Shown in pieces: positions 16,925-26,449 of a stretch of 64,000 nucleotides of DNA. The stretch lies in contig NZ_RJJD01000001.1 in assembly GCF_003721515.1 (NCBI RefSeq), positions 186,001 through 250,000 of the forward strand, written 5' to 3'. A model generated the notes under the pieces. That model did not search any database. It saw nothing but the letters and a program-made list of their open reading frames with translations, and was not told the origin of the DNA. Each line of letters begins with the position of its first letter. Positions within the stretch are counted from its first letter, which is position 1. Source of the DNA: Rufibacter latericius (GTDB taxonomy: Bacteria > Bacteroidota > Bacteroidia > Cytophagales > Hymenobacteraceae). The position numbers were made by a program, and so were the translations under genes.

Positions 16925-18088
16925 TTAACCCTTCATTTTACCGAAGGCCTGCTCCAGGTCTTTGATCAGGTACTCTGGGTCTTCCAGCCCGATGTAAAAC
17001 CTGATGAGGGTAAAAGGCAGCGAAGATCGGTAATTCCCTTCCTTGTAAGTGGCTGCCGCAGGAAAAATCAGCGACTCATGCCCGCCCCAGGAAGCAGCCA
17101 TCAGGAAGTGCTGCAGGCTGTCACAGAACCGGTCAACCTCTCTAATATGCTCCGTGTTCAACCGGATGGTGAATTGCCCGGTATTGTTGCGCATCTGCTT
17201 TTTGGCCAGGTAATATTGCGGATGTTCGGGCAGGAAAGGCCAGAGGATTTCCGCCACTTCATCTCTTTGCTGCAGGTACGCCACCACCTGCCGCGTGGTC
17301 TTCGCAATGCGTTCCATGCGCACGGGCAACGTGCGGAGGCCTCTTAGCAGCAGCCAGGCATCGTGCGGCGACAACACCGCGCCCAAAGTCATAAACTCCG
17401 TCTCGAAGATTTGGTTGATGCGCTCCCTTGATCCGCAGACTACCCCACCCATCACATCGCTATGGCCACCTATGTATTTGGTAGCCGAATGCACCACCAG
17501 ATCAACGCCCATAGCCGCCGGGTTCTGGAACAAGGGTGAAGCAAAGCTGTTGTCAATCACGGTACAGATGTTTCTTTCCTTGGCAAGGGCCGCAATCTGG
17601 CCGATGTCCTGCAATTCAAATGTAAAGGAGTTGGGACTTTCCAGGTAATATAAAACTGTGTTCTCTTTGGTGGCTTGGGCGAAGTTTCGGACATCTGAAC
17701 CGTCTACCATGGTCACCTCCACCCCAAACCGGGGCAGGAAATGGCGCATGAGTTTATTGGTCCAGGTATAGGGTTTCCTGATGCAGACCACATGATCACC
17801 CGCCTTCACCTGTGACAGCACCGCCGCCGAAACCGCTGCAATGCCGCTCCCAAAAGCTATGGCGTGCTCGGTCCCTTCCAGGGCGGCAATCTTCTTTTCC
17901 AGGATGTCTACCGTAGGGTTGTTGCCGCGGGTATAAAAGTCAACCTCAAACTCATGCTGCAGCATGTACCGCATCTCGTCAATGGTTCTGCACGCGAAGT
18001 TGCTGGTCTGGATAATGGGAGGCGCTACGGCATTGAAATACGCCGCCCGGTCTTCGCCAAGTTCGTTCAGGATATAGGAAAGGTCCAT
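16925..18088 (-). CDS. Trans-sulfuration family PLP-dependent enzyme
   Basis: 387-residue member of the Cys/Met metabolism PLP family (cystathionine gamma-synthase, beta/gamma-lyase or methionine gamma-lyase types). The Lys that binds PLP is in HSATKYIGGHSD. Other family marks are YTRGNNPTVDILEKKIAALE (N-terminal half), AFGSGIAAVSA, and VIDNSFASPLFQNP before the Lys. The C-terminal domain includes ESLIFPAAATYK. The motifs do not decide between synthase and lyase, and no methionine gene adjoins it. It is transcribed alone. Confidence 0.9.
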   Translation of the reverse strand: MDLSYILNELGEDRAAYFNAVAPPIIQTSNFACRTIDEMRYMLQHEFEVDFYTRGNNPTVDILEKKIAALEGTEHAIAFGSGIAAVSAAVLSQVKAGDHVVCIRKPYTWTNKLMRHFLPRFGVEVTMVDGSDVRNFAQATKENTVLYYLESPNSFTFELQDIGQIAALAKERNICTVIDNSFASPLFQNPAAMGVDLVVHSATKYIGGHSDVMGGVVCGSRERINQIFETEFMTLGAVLSPHDAWLLLRGLRTLPVRMERIAKTTRQVVAYLQQRDEVAEILWPFLPEHPQYYLAKKQMRNNTGQFTIRLNTEHIREVDRFCDSLQHFLMAASWGGHESLIFPAAATYKEGNYRSSLPFTLIRFYIGLEDPEYLIKDLEQAFGKMKG

Positions 18089-18163
18089 ACAGATGAAACA
18101 GTTTTCCTCCTTCTACTCCCAGTATTCTAAAAGAGTTGTAGGGTGAAAACCCTCCTCAAAGTA

Positions 18164-18213
18164 AGAGCAAAAAGAAAGGGCTTACCATGCGGCAAGCCCT
18201 TTCTTTTTGCTCT
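18164..18213 (-). terminator. Terminator after PorP/SprF-like gene
   Basis: The 23-base arms 18164-18186 and 18191-18213 pair with one mismatch around ATGC. The core is GAAAGGGCTT with A/T runs, 10 bp beyond the minus-strand stop. Confidence 0.9.
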
Positions 18214-18223
18214 TTAAAGTATC

Positions 18224-19129
18224 TTAGAACCTGATTCTAAGGTTAGCTTCCACCTGTGGATCTGGCTTGGCTACGTCTTTGGTTTCTTTGGTGAGGTCAA
18301 AGGAAGTGATAAGTTGCACGTTGTCTTTAATGTTCACGCCGGCACTCACGTTCCAGGGAGCGGTTTTGTCAAACTGCCCACGGTAGTTTACTCCGGCCGT
18401 CACAAATTTGATATTGGCCATCGTCCCGAACTGGTATTCTTGTTTTCCGTCTTTCAGGGGTTGGCTCATCAGGAACGAAGGAGTTAAACTGAACTCGGGT
18501 GCGAAAGCCACTTTATAACCAGCGGTCACCAGCAGTTCCTGAATGCCTTCGTGCTCAGCATCACCTACCAGGTTATAGGTTGGTTTCAGCAGGCTGGCGA
18601 AGATACCACCGGCATAGAAGTTCCGTATCTTCAACCAAACACCCGCATCTACATCCGGGCGGAGGTCGTTGTCATGGCCCACCATTTTCTTTTCCTCGGT
18701 ACGGGTTTTCTCCGCTAGGTCTACGTTAAGGTATTCTGCGGCTAGCTGCGCCCCAAAAGAGAGGCTGCTTTGCTCACCCAACCGGAAGCGCTTAGCATAG
18801 GAGAAGCCAATTTTGCCTAACCAATACGGGCCGAACTGATCATAAGAACCCACCACCCCGATTCCGTTAGGGTTTTCCGCACTAATGTACCCTTGGTAAT
18901 GGGCAATCACCGACAAAGGAGCCGAAGACGCTTTGCTGTTGAAGGAATTCAGGTGTCCGTTTACGCCAAACTCTCTTCTTCCCTCAGCGCCTGCAAAGGC
19001 CGGGTTCAGGTAAAAATAATTCTGTTGGTAAAGCCGCGGGATCACCATCCGTTGCGGAGTAACCTGGGCCTGAGTAACACTTGCAGCCAGCAGTAGCAAG
19101 CTGAAAGCAATGATTTGCTTCAGATTCAT
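18224..19129 (-). CDS. PorP/SprF family type IX secretion system membrane protein
   Basis: 301 residues with a cleavable signal (about 1-21, ending AQ) and an outer-membrane beta-barrel pattern of alternating strands to a terminal Phe (LRIRF). The opening QNYFYLNPAFAGAEGRREF is the hallmark of the PorP/SprF family, which anchors type IX cargo or gliding proteins at the surface. ATG 19129 is chosen; the TTG six bases upstream is less likely. No large cargo gene with a CHU_C/type B tail is adjacent, so its partner is unknown. The nuclease at 21.4-24.9 kb has a different tail. Confidence 0.88.
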   Translation of the reverse strand: MNLKQIIAFSLLLLAASVTQAQVTPQRMVIPRLYQQNYFYLNPAFAGAEGRREFGVNGHLNSFNSKASSAPLSVIAHYQGYISAENPNGIGVVGSYDQFGPYWLGKIGFSYAKRFRLGEQSSLSFGAQLAAEYLNVDLAEKTRTEEKKMVGHDNDLRPDVDAGVWLKIRNFYAGGIFASLLKPTYNLVGDAEHEGIQELLVTAGYKVAFAPEFSLTPSFLMSQPLKDGKQEYQFGTMANIKFVTAGVNYRGQFDKTAPWNVSAGVNIKDNVQLITSFDLTKETKDVAKPDPQVEANLRIRF

Positions 19130-19455
19130 TAACAAAGGGAAAATTTAATTTAATTGTATTAAAAGTAGCAGTAGGCAATAAAATTTCAGATGGATGTATT
19201 TGCAATAGATGCTGAAACAACTTTTTGTCTCAAATTAAAGTTCATAAAATTGTAACCCTCTATATTCATTTTTACAAATATAAAGCTAAAAAGTGCACCT
19301 AATCAGCCCTTTACCTATTTTCTAAGCAAATTTTTTTCAGAAAATTTTTAATAATTCCTACTCCTTTCCAGAATACAGATCGTTCTAAGTAGACAACAAC
19401 AAAGCCACTCTCCCCTAAGCTAACTAACCTGAAATAGGATTATTTTACATAAAAC
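19130..19455. other. AT-rich spacer upstream of the PorP/SprF-like gene
   Basis: About 325 bp, strongly AT-rich. It should hold the PorP promoter. No ORF or convincing repeat is seen apart from the hairpin that begins at 19456. Confidence 0.5.
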
Positions 19456-19514
19456 GGCCTTAAAACGAAAACCCCTCTTTTGCTAGACAGAAGAGGGGTT
19501 TTCGTTTTAAGGCC
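19456..19514 (-). terminator. Terminator with 24-bp perfect stem after gamma-glutamyltransferase
   Basis: 19456-19479 pairs perfectly with 19491-19514 around 11 bases. The outer part is GGCCTTAAAACG, as in the GTTTTAGGCC family; the inner part is AAAACCCCTCTT, shared with the hairpin at 34287. Confidence 0.9.
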
Positions 19515-19605
19515 AATTCAGAGAAATGAGGCAAAAAGCAGTTAGCGGCCTTCCAAAACAACAGATTAAAGGCTCAGGAATATATCCTTTGAGTATGATT
19601 AAGGT

Positions 19606-21321
19606 TTAGTATCCAAGGGCAGTATCATCTCCGCGAGGATCGGCTCCACCTTCCCATTTCCCGTCTTTGCCTTTCAGGATGCCGTCTACCGCACCATAGT
19701 TGGATCGGTTCTGCAGGGTATGGCCTTTCTTTTGCAGGCTTTCCCTTACTTGAGATGAAATTGCCGCTGGTTCAGGCTCAATTCTGTCGGGGAGCCATTG
19801 GTGGTGGAAGCGTGGCGCCGCTACTGCCTGTTGCATGCTCATCCCGTGATCTACCACATTCAAAATAGCTTGAAATACCGAAGTGATAATAGTAGATCCG
19901 CCGGGAGTGCCCACCACCATGAACAGTTTTCCGTCTTTCTCCAGGATGGTAGGCGTCATAGAGCTCAGCATGCGTTTACCAGGAGCAATGGCATTGGCTT
20001 CTCCCCCAATCAACCCGAACATATTGGGCACGCCGGGCTTGGCGCTGAAATCATCCATCTCGTTGTTGAGGATGAATCCCGCTCCTTCTACCACTACTTT
20101 AGAGCCGTACCCTCCGTTAAGGGTGGTAGTAATAGAGGCTGCGTTCCCCCATTGGTCAACAATGGAATAATGGGTAGTCTGGTCACTTTCTTTGGCTACC
20201 AACTGGCCCGCCCCTACCTGCGTTGACGGTGTTGCCTTTCCCATGTCAAAGGTAACCATGCGGTTCTTCAGGTAGGCCGGGTTCAGCAGGGAGGCCATAG
20301 GCACCTGAACGAAATCGGGGTCTCCAAGATAGGTGGCTCGGTCGGCGTAGACGCGGCGCTGGGCCTCAGTCATCACATGCACGGTATTCGCCTGTTGCCA
20401 CCCCCATTTGCCTAAATCAAATGGTTCCACCATCTGCAGTAACTGCAGCAGCGCGATTCCCCCGCTGGAGGGCGGAGGCATGGAAATGACTTTGTAGCCG
20501 CGGTACGTCCCGGTCACCACAGGGCGCCACACTGACTGGTACTCTTTCAGGTCTTGGTGCGAGATAATGCCGCCTCCCCGTTTCATTTCCTTTACCAGCA
20601 GGTCGGCGGTTTCGCCTTCGTAGAAGCCTACCCGTCCTTTGTCCCGAATACGCTCCAGGGTTCGGGCTAATTCAGGCATGGGCAACACGTCTCCCTTCTG
20701 CCAGGGTGTGTCTCTTACCACATTCGGGATAAACTTATTTGCTTTGAGGAAACTCTCTTTCGCGCCGTTCAGCATGCTGGCTTCGCGCTCAGTCAGCACC
20801 ACGCCTTTGCGAGCCAGATCAATGGCGGGTTGTATGACCTGCGCCCACCGAAGACTGCCCAGCTTTTGATGAATGGCTACCATTCCGTCTACCGCGCCGG
20901 GTACCCCTACGGCCAAATGCCCCAGCGTACTGGCATCGGCTATCACGTTGCCTTGAGCGTCTAAGTACATGTCACGGGAAGCAGCTTTAGGAGCTTTTTC
21001 GCGATAATCGAGGGCTCCTACTTCGCCATCTTGCTTGCGGTAGACCAGGAAACCGCCGCCGCCAATGTTTCCGGCTACCGGAAAGGCTACGGCCAAAGCA
21101 AATCCGGTGGCCACGGCTGCGTCATAAGCATTTCCGCCCTTACGCAGAATCTCCAATCCAATCCGGGAGGCCTCTGGGTGAGCACTGACCACCATGCCCT
21201 TTTCGCCGGTGGCTCCTTTTTCTTGGGGAACCGAGGAAACGGGTGTACCAGAGGGTTTGCAACCGGTGAACTGCCAGAGCAGCAAGAGCAACAACAGAGG
21301 GAAAGGGAGGCGAGTAGTCAT
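19606..21321 (-). CDS. Gamma-glutamyltransferase lipoprotein
   Basis: Self-cleaving N-terminal nucleophile hydrolase that removes or transfers the gamma-glutamyl group of glutathione and similar peptides; 571 residues. It starts at ATG 21321 with a lipobox ending at C21 (QFTGC), so it is envelope-anchored. The catalytic Thr is T382 in DQTTHYSIVD, where autoproteolysis makes the two chains. Other marks are NIGGGGFLVYRK, DYREKAP, PPPSSGGIALLQLLQM and GTPGGSTIITSVFQ. The open frame reaches 21399, but that extension crosses the terminator of the upstream gene, which supports the ATG chosen here. Confidence 0.93.
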   Translation of the reverse strand: MTTRLPFPLLLLLLLWQFTGCKPSGTPVSSVPQEKGATGEKGMVVSAHPEASRIGLEILRKGGNAYDAAVATGFALAVAFPVAGNIGGGGFLVYRKQDGEVGALDYREKAPKAASRDMYLDAQGNVIADASTLGHLAVGVPGAVDGMVAIHQKLGSLRWAQVIQPAIDLARKGVVLTEREASMLNGAKESFLKANKFIPNVVRDTPWQKGDVLPMPELARTLERIRDKGRVGFYEGETADLLVKEMKRGGGIISHQDLKEYQSVWRPVVTGTYRGYKVISMPPPSSGGIALLQLLQMVEPFDLGKWGWQQANTVHVMTEAQRRVYADRATYLGDPDFVQVPMASLLNPAYLKNRMVTFDMGKATPSTQVGAGQLVAKESDQTTHYSIVDQWGNAASITTTLNGGYGSKVVVEGAGFILNNEMDDFSAKPGVPNMFGLIGGEANAIAPGKRMLSSMTPTILEKDGKLFMVVGTPGGSTIITSVFQAILNVVDHGMSMQQAVAAPRFHHQWLPDRIEPEPAAISSQVRESLQKKGHTLQNRSNYGAVDGILKGKDGKWEGGADPRGDDTALGY

Positions 21322-21402
21322 TTGTTTTGAGGGTGATTTTACCAAAAGGGCCTTGAAACGAAAGTTTACTAAGGAGTAAGTAAGGAAATATATCGGCATA
21401 AA

Positions 21403-21435
21403 AAAAGCCTGGCGGAAGTTCTCCGGCAGGCTTTT
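21403..21435 (-). terminator. Terminator after the secreted nuclease
   Basis: AAAAGCCTGGCGGA pairs with TCCGGCAGGCTTTT with one mismatch around a 5-base loop, 17 bp beyond the stop at 21452. Confidence 0.85.
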
Positions 21436-21451
21436 GGGGAAGCAGGTTAGC

Positions 21452-24400
21452 TTATTTCTTGATGATTCTGGTTTGGTAGACTTGGGTGCCCGCCTGAACT
21501 TTCACCAGGTACATGCCCGATGGCGCCTTGCTCAAAGCCTGAGAAAGCTGCTGGTTCAGGGTTTGCTCTAAGCCTGCGGTTTGCAGGACAACTTCTCCGC
21601 GCAAGTTGTACAGGGTCAGAGAAAGGTTGTTTTTAGGCGCCAACACCGGCAGTTGCAAAGTCACCGCTCCGGTGGTTGGGTTTGGCGAGATTCTGAACTT
21701 GCTCTTCAGATCTTCTTTGGTGCCCAACGGATCATTGGCCGTGAAGGCAAAACGCGCATACACCGGCAAGTGGTCTGAGGTGGTGTTAGAATAGTTGGTT
21801 ACGTAGCTTCTTGGGTCTTCCACGGTGGTGGAGTTCTCCAGGTAATCATCGGTTAACTCATTGGAGATGATGATGTGGTCCAGGAAGCTGTTGGAGCTTG
21901 GGAAAGAGAAGCCCCCGTTTTCGGCCAGGGTTTTGGTAAGGGCCATGTAATCGTCTACATCGGTCACGAAGGAGTTGTAGGAAGAAACCCCACCGGCGTT
22001 GATGGAACCTACCACATTGTCATTGTAATCGCCCAGCAAGATCACGTTATGGTTTGCGTAGTACATGTCTAAGGTATCTTTCAAAACCTTCAGGTCATTC
22101 ACCCGGCGGTTGAAATCGGCATTGGCACCACCTGATTTGGCGTGGATGTCAATTACCCTGATGCGCTTGGTGATGCCGCCTACGGTCACATCAAAAGTAC
22201 CCATGTACGGCAGACGGCCTGAAGACCAGAAATCATCATCAATCTGGGTGGTGGTACCGGCAACGGCTTTTCTGTACATATCCTCAAACATCACTCTGAA
22301 CCCAACCGGAGTCACCGTTGCGGTGTTGTAGATGAAGCCGATCTTCTGGGCCGGGAAAGGAGTAGTGGAGGAATTCGGTTTGATGGAGTACGAATACACC
22401 GGGGAAATCTGCTTGGCATAACTTCCTGGCAGGTCAGCAATCACTTTTGCCAAGGCCGTTTCATCGCTGATTTCCTCAATCCCGACGATATCCATGTTCA
22501 ACCGGTTCAACACGGTGGTGGCGTTCTCAATCTGCAGGTGGGCGTTGGCCGGACCGTACCCTTCGATCTGCGTTCCGTTCCCGAAGAACTCCATGTTGTA
22601 AGTGGCTACGTCAAAGGTCTCCGATTTCAGGTAAGAAGAACCTACTAGGCTGATGTTTCTGGCTTCCAAACCAGTACCGGTAAAGGAAAGCGTTCCCTCA
22701 ACCTTGAGTTGCTTGGCCGAAGGCGCAAAACGCACTTGCACGGTTTTGCCAGCAGCTACTGCTGCCTCGGTTTCAGGGATTACAACGGAAGAAGCAAAGG
22801 TGGTTCCGTTATCTGCAGACACTTCAAAACCAGCAGGGGCAGTCACAGTGATGGCTCCATACCCTACGGCTCTGAAGGAAAGCGACTGCGCGGCAGACTT
22901 AGTACCCATGGCTGCTTCGCCGAAGCTGAAGGTTGCAGTTGGGATGGTGTTGAAGCTGCTCAGGTCCTGAATTTTGACATCATCCACGGTCCAGCGGGAA
23001 GCCCCTTGGGTGGTAGAGGTATAGACAAAGGCCACGTATTTTGCGGTTTTTGGCAGTTCAATTCCCTGCGTCAAAGTCCAGAGGTTGCTGTTAGAGGCTG
23101 GGAAGGCATTCTGTACCTCGGTCCAAGTGGCATCTGATGGGTTGCCAGTTCCAGAATAATCTGCCGAGTACATCAACTTCAACTGGTTCCCGGCAAAAGC
23201 CGAGATGGTCCAGAATTGCAATACCGGCATGTTGGTGAAAGTAGTCAGATCCAGTTGCGGAGAAATCAACCAGTCTTCGTTTGGAACGCCCGCCCCGCTC
23301 ACGAACCCATTGATCTGAGCTGCTTTGTTTGGGGTAGGAGCATTACAACCGGTAAGGCAATCACGTCCGAAGTTGGTGCTTGCCCATACCTGGGCGCCTG
23401 TTACGCTAATCTGCATCCAGCCGCTGTTGGTGAGAAAATTAGGGTCGTTGAAGTTCTGGTTATAAGGGTCTATTCCCAAACCTGATAAGTTCACGGTCAC
23501 CGCCTCGGCTCCGGTTGAGGTGTGGCTGATGGAACCCGTCACGCTGCCTACGTTTGTAGCCGTAAACCGCACGTACACTTTTTGGGCTACAGCCAGCTCG
23601 GCTCGGGTAAACACCAATGGCGTAGTGGCATAGGAACCATCGGTTTTGGAGATCTCAAAAGGTCCGGTTACAGAAACCGTCACATCGCCGGTCACATTTG
23701 CAGCGGATAAGTCATACGATTTTACCACACTCTTGGTAAGCGCCAAGGCCGGAAAGGCCAGGGAAGCGACCGAAGGCGTTAAAACAGGAGTTGGTGCCGC
23801 GGCGGTGGTAAAGGACCAGGAAGTACCGGACAAACCTGCATAAAAATTACCTGCTGCGTCTTTAAAGGCTGTATTCTCAATGAAAGCCGTATAGGTTGTA
23901 TTTGGCTGCAGGCTGGTGTTTTTGATGGTCACGGTAGAACCCGAGTACACTACATCTGCCTCATTGGCCACTTTTGAAATAGGATCTCCGCTCCAGGTAA
24001 GACCTACTTTACCGGTTCCAGCTACAACAGGCTCACTGAACGTAAGGACGAAGTCTGTATTAGTAGGTACGTTGGTAGCTGCGTTTGCGGGAGTAAAGGA
24101 AACCAGGGTTGGAGGTGTGTTATCTGCAATAGCCACAGGGGTTACATCTGCCCAAGAAGTACCAACTCTTATTTCATCAACTTCTGCGTTGGGGGTATTT
24201 GATCCATTCCGAAGGGCAATAGAACCAAAGGCGGTAGAAGTAGTAGCTGTGCCACTATTGTTAGAAACACTACCTGTAGAGGGTTCTGCTCCTCCAAATT
24301 CTGAGGGATTCACCCAAAGAGTTGCTATATCCGGATTGCTCCCATTTAGATCATACTTTACAACTATCAGGTACGTTTCACCAAAATTCAAGTCAGTTAC

Positions 24401-24916
24401 ATACTCGGTTTGAGTAGGAGCACCACCAGTAGTATTTTGAATCCCAAATCGGAAATTATTCCCACCGTTTACGCTCTTAATTTGTAAGCGGCCGAAAAAG
24501 GCACCTGTTGAAGTACCAGCAGATACACCAAAGTGCATGAAATAATCAAAGGCTGTAGATGACAACTGGGTTTTATCAACTACTTTAATTAAAGCAGAAT
24601 AATAACCCACTTGGGCTTCAGCCGCAATACCTGTAGGAGCGTTTACATCCTTGCTGACCCCAGATAACATCACTTTATTTCCAACCGGCCCTCTTAAACC
24701 AGGGTAAGAAAGGCTGCCTTCCACAATAGGAAAGACTCCTGTACCACTATGTGCTGTCCAACCATTGCTAATCGAAGTTCCAGTAGCCTCAGTTTTACCA
24801 ATTTCCCCAATTCCTAAAAAAGGATCATAGAAGGTTTGCCCTAAAACTTTCCCGCTACTTCCTAGCCCAAGAAGTGCAATTAGCAGAAAAGTTATTTTCT
24901 GTAAAGGTTTGATCAT
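21452..24916 (-). CDS. Secreted multidomain endonuclease/exonuclease/phosphatase protein with T9SS sorting tail
   Basis: 1154 residues. Order: signal peptide (1-27); LamG-like beta-sandwich (about 30-265, ending EIRVGTSWADV); SbsA-type Ig domain (about 268-370, SFTPANAATNVPTNTDFVLT); a further Ig-like block; a choice-of-anchor J-like domain (about 485-650, NEDWLISPQLDLT); another beta domain; an EEP nuclease domain (about 766-1057) with ATYNMEFF, IVGIEEISD, IDIHAKSGG, LLGDYNDN and TTSDHLPVYA; and a C-terminal type A sorting signal (about 1075-1154, ISPNPTTG to a Lys-Lys end). It is probably an extracellular nuclease or phosphodiesterase secreted through the type IX system. The first ~265 codons are clearly lower in GC than the rest. 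Confidence 0.88.
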   Translation of the reverse strand: MIKPLQKITFLLIALLGLGSSGKVLGQTFYDPFLGIGEIGKTEATGTSISNGWTAHSGTGVFPIVEGSLSYPGLRGPVGNKVMLSGVSKDVNAPTGIAAEAQVGYYSALIKVVDKTQLSSTAFDYFMHFGVSAGTSTGAFFGRLQIKSVNGGNNFRFGIQNTTGGAPTQTEYVTDLNFGETYLIVVKYDLNGSNPDIATLWVNPSEFGGAEPSTGSVSNNSGTATTSTAFGSIALRNGSNTPNAEVDEIRVGTSWADVTPVAIADNTPPTLVSFTPANAATNVPTNTDFVLTFSEPVVAGTGKVGLTWSGDPISKVANEADVVYSGSTVTIKNTSLQPNTTYTAFIENTAFKDAAGNFYAGLSGTSWSFTTAAAPTPVLTPSVASLAFPALALTKSVVKSYDLSAANVTGDVTVSVTGPFEISKTDGSYATTPLVFTRAELAVAQKVYVRFTATNVGSVTGSISHTSTGAEAVTVNLSGLGIDPYNQNFNDPNFLTNSGWMQISVTGAQVWASTNFGRDCLTGCNAPTPNKAAQINGFVSGAGVPNEDWLISPQLDLTTFTNMPVLQFWTISAFAGNQLKLMYSADYSGTGNPSDATWTEVQNAFPASNSNLWTLTQGIELPKTAKYVAFVYTSTTQGASRWTVDDVKIQDLSSFNTIPTATFSFGEAAMGTKSAAQSLSFRAVGYGAITVTAPAGFEVSADNGTTFASSVVIPETEAAVAAGKTVQVRFAPSAKQLKVEGTLSFTGTGLEARNISLVGSSYLKSETFDVATYNMEFFGNGTQIEGYGPANAHLQIENATTVLNRLNMDIVGIEEISDETALAKVIADLPGSYAKQISPVYSYSIKPNSSTTPFPAQKIGFIYNTATVTPVGFRVMFEDMYRKAVAGTTTQIDDDFWSSGRLPYMGTFDVTVGGITKRIRVIDIHAKSGGANADFNRRVNDLKVLKDTLDMYYANHNVILLGDYNDNVVGSINAGGVSSYNSFVTDVDDYMALTKTLAENGGFSFPSSNSFLDHIIISNELTDDYLENSTTVEDPRSYVTNYSNTTSDHLPVYARFAFTANDPLGTKEDLKSKFRISPNPTTGAVTLQLPVLAPKNNLSLTLYNLRGEVVLQTAGLEQTLNQQLSQALSKAPSGMYLVKVQAGTQVYQTRIIKK

Positions 24917-25234
24917 AAAAATTGAATTATTTGAAAAGTGGAGGAAGAAAAGATATTACTTAATGCCTTAGAAAACAGCCTCAAGTGACTCGAGGATCGG
25001 AAAACAAATGTAACTAATAGCTTTCTATAGAATGTAACGATTAGGTTAATTTTTACCCTCAAGCTAAACTCCCGCTTCTCTTCCTTCCACAAACTTTTCT
25101 ACAATTTTCTGCCGTGCTTCACCTTGATAAAACTCACTTCTGAAGGAGCGTTTCAGAGCCTCTGGAAGCGCCCGTAAACCAATAGTCAAATTGCTAAAAA
25201 TCAATTAGTTAAATACCTAAAATTATTAGCAAAA
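24917..25234. other. Divergent intergenic region
   Basis: 318 bp between the nuclease gene (-) and the unknown gene at 25235 (+). A near-match TATCTTTT lies on the minus strand about 40 bp before the nuclease ATG. Nothing else is seen. Confidence 0.4.
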
Positions 25235-26305
25235 ATGCAACTCAACCTGCTTCTAATGTGTTTAAAACATATGAAGAAGGTACTAGATGAAAATGTGATT
25301 CCGCTCTTTCAGGAAGAGCAAAAACCACAGGATTCAGCCTGGCGGAAATCTATTCCGGCTCAGGTTTTCCTGAACTACTTTTTTGCGATCAACTACCATA
25401 TCAACCACAGTGCAGAAGAAGCCGGCCTGCGGAATAACGCCTTTTTCAGACAGCATTCCGCTGACCTTTCTGAGCAGGATCTGCAGGCTATTGCCCGAAC
25501 GTTGCATAATAGTTGGAGCACAGAGTATGCCCTCCGCGCTACCGCTGAGTTAGGAGATGAAACGTATTTGCGCAACGCCCTGCACTGGACGTTTCCGCAG
25601 GCGTATTACTCCATCTTCGCGGGGTTGCAGGCTTTCCTGTACACACTGGGTACTAAAACCAACAATGAGGCGGCTATCAGAAGAGAGTCTGGAAGATTGG
25701 TGGTGAAGAATGCGTACCCGCGGGCAATTGGCTTCTATGCAGCTGGGGCGTACAATGACTTCAGCATCCACCGCTTGCCGCTGGCGGGCTACAAACCTGG
25801 GCTACAGATTGCGGGCAAGGAGATTGAAGCACAGGCTCAGATTGGACAGTTTTTGCGCACTACCAGAAAGCTCACAGCCAACGCAATTCGGCAGCAGGTG
25901 CAGAAGAACCCGGCTACGGCCATCAGAAGCAGCAAGACGGGGAAAGTATTGGACAAGTGGGCAGCGCAGCACTGGCAACAGATTACCTGGCGCATGGGGT
26001 ACACCACCCTGTTCGATTTACTGAGCCGTTTGCGCATCTCTTCCACGCAGAAGGAAATTGACCGTTTCGTAGAAGCCGAGATTGATTTCAAGCTCTTTCA
26101 CGAGTGCTTGTTGTCTATTGTAAGCTACATGAACGGCTTGCACGAGAGTTACGTCGCTCAGGCCATGGGACTGGAGAAATACCGCAAGGTAGTAGCCGAG
26201 TTGCCCGAGCACTTGCGCACTGGCTTCGTGATGAACCGCTTAAACCAACAGGTGGAACCTCTTTTCAACGAAGGAACCGCCATGCAACTTTCTGCCGCAG
26301 CTTAA
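25235..26305 (+). CDS. Uncharacterised helical protein
   Basis: 356 residues that I do not recognise. The sequence is predicted mostly alpha-helical and soluble, with no signal peptide or membrane span. It is rich in Tyr, His, Arg and Gln, for example VFLNYFFAINYHINHSAEEA, LRNALHWTFPQAYYSIFAGL and FKLFHECLLSIVSYMNGLHE. Helix pairs with His and aromatic residues recall HEPN-like or four-helix proteins, but no RxxxxH motif is present, so that is only a likeness. ATG 25271 (MKKVLDEN) is an alternative start. It is a single gene followed by a family hairpin 54 bp downstream. Confidence 0.65.
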   Translation: MQLNLLLMCLKHMKKVLDENVIPLFQEEQKPQDSAWRKSIPAQVFLNYFFAINYHINHSAEEAGLRNNAFFRQHSADLSEQDLQAIARTLHNSWSTEYALRATAELGDETYLRNALHWTFPQAYYSIFAGLQAFLYTLGTKTNNEAAIRRESGRLVVKNAYPRAIGFYAAGAYNDFSIHRLPLAGYKPGLQIAGKEIEAQAQIGQFLRTTRKLTANAIRQQVQKNPATAIRSSKTGKVLDKWAAQHWQQITWRMGYTTLFDLLSRLRISSTQKEIDRFVEAEIDFKLFHECLLSIVSYMNGLHESYVAQAMGLEKYRKVVAELPEHLRTGFVMNRLNQQVEPLFNEGTAMQLSAAA

Positions 26306-26358
26306 TCAAAGAAGTGACTGTAGGAGGAAGTGAATGAGTGAATAATTTACACCAGCTT

Positions 26359-26390
26359 TTTCGGCCTGTTTTCTCTAAAACAGGCCGAAA
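26359..26390. terminator. Perfect GTTTTAGGCC-family hairpin between convergent genes
   Basis: TTTCGGCCTGTTTT (26359-26372) pairs perfectly with AAAACAGGCCGAAA (26377-26390) around CTCT. One of the cleanest copies of the family, it can serve both flanking genes. Confidence 0.85.
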
Positions 26391-26449
26391 TCATTTTAGG
26401 GCAGGTTTGGTTCTTTCTCTTCTAAACCTCACATCCACAAAGGAGAGAC

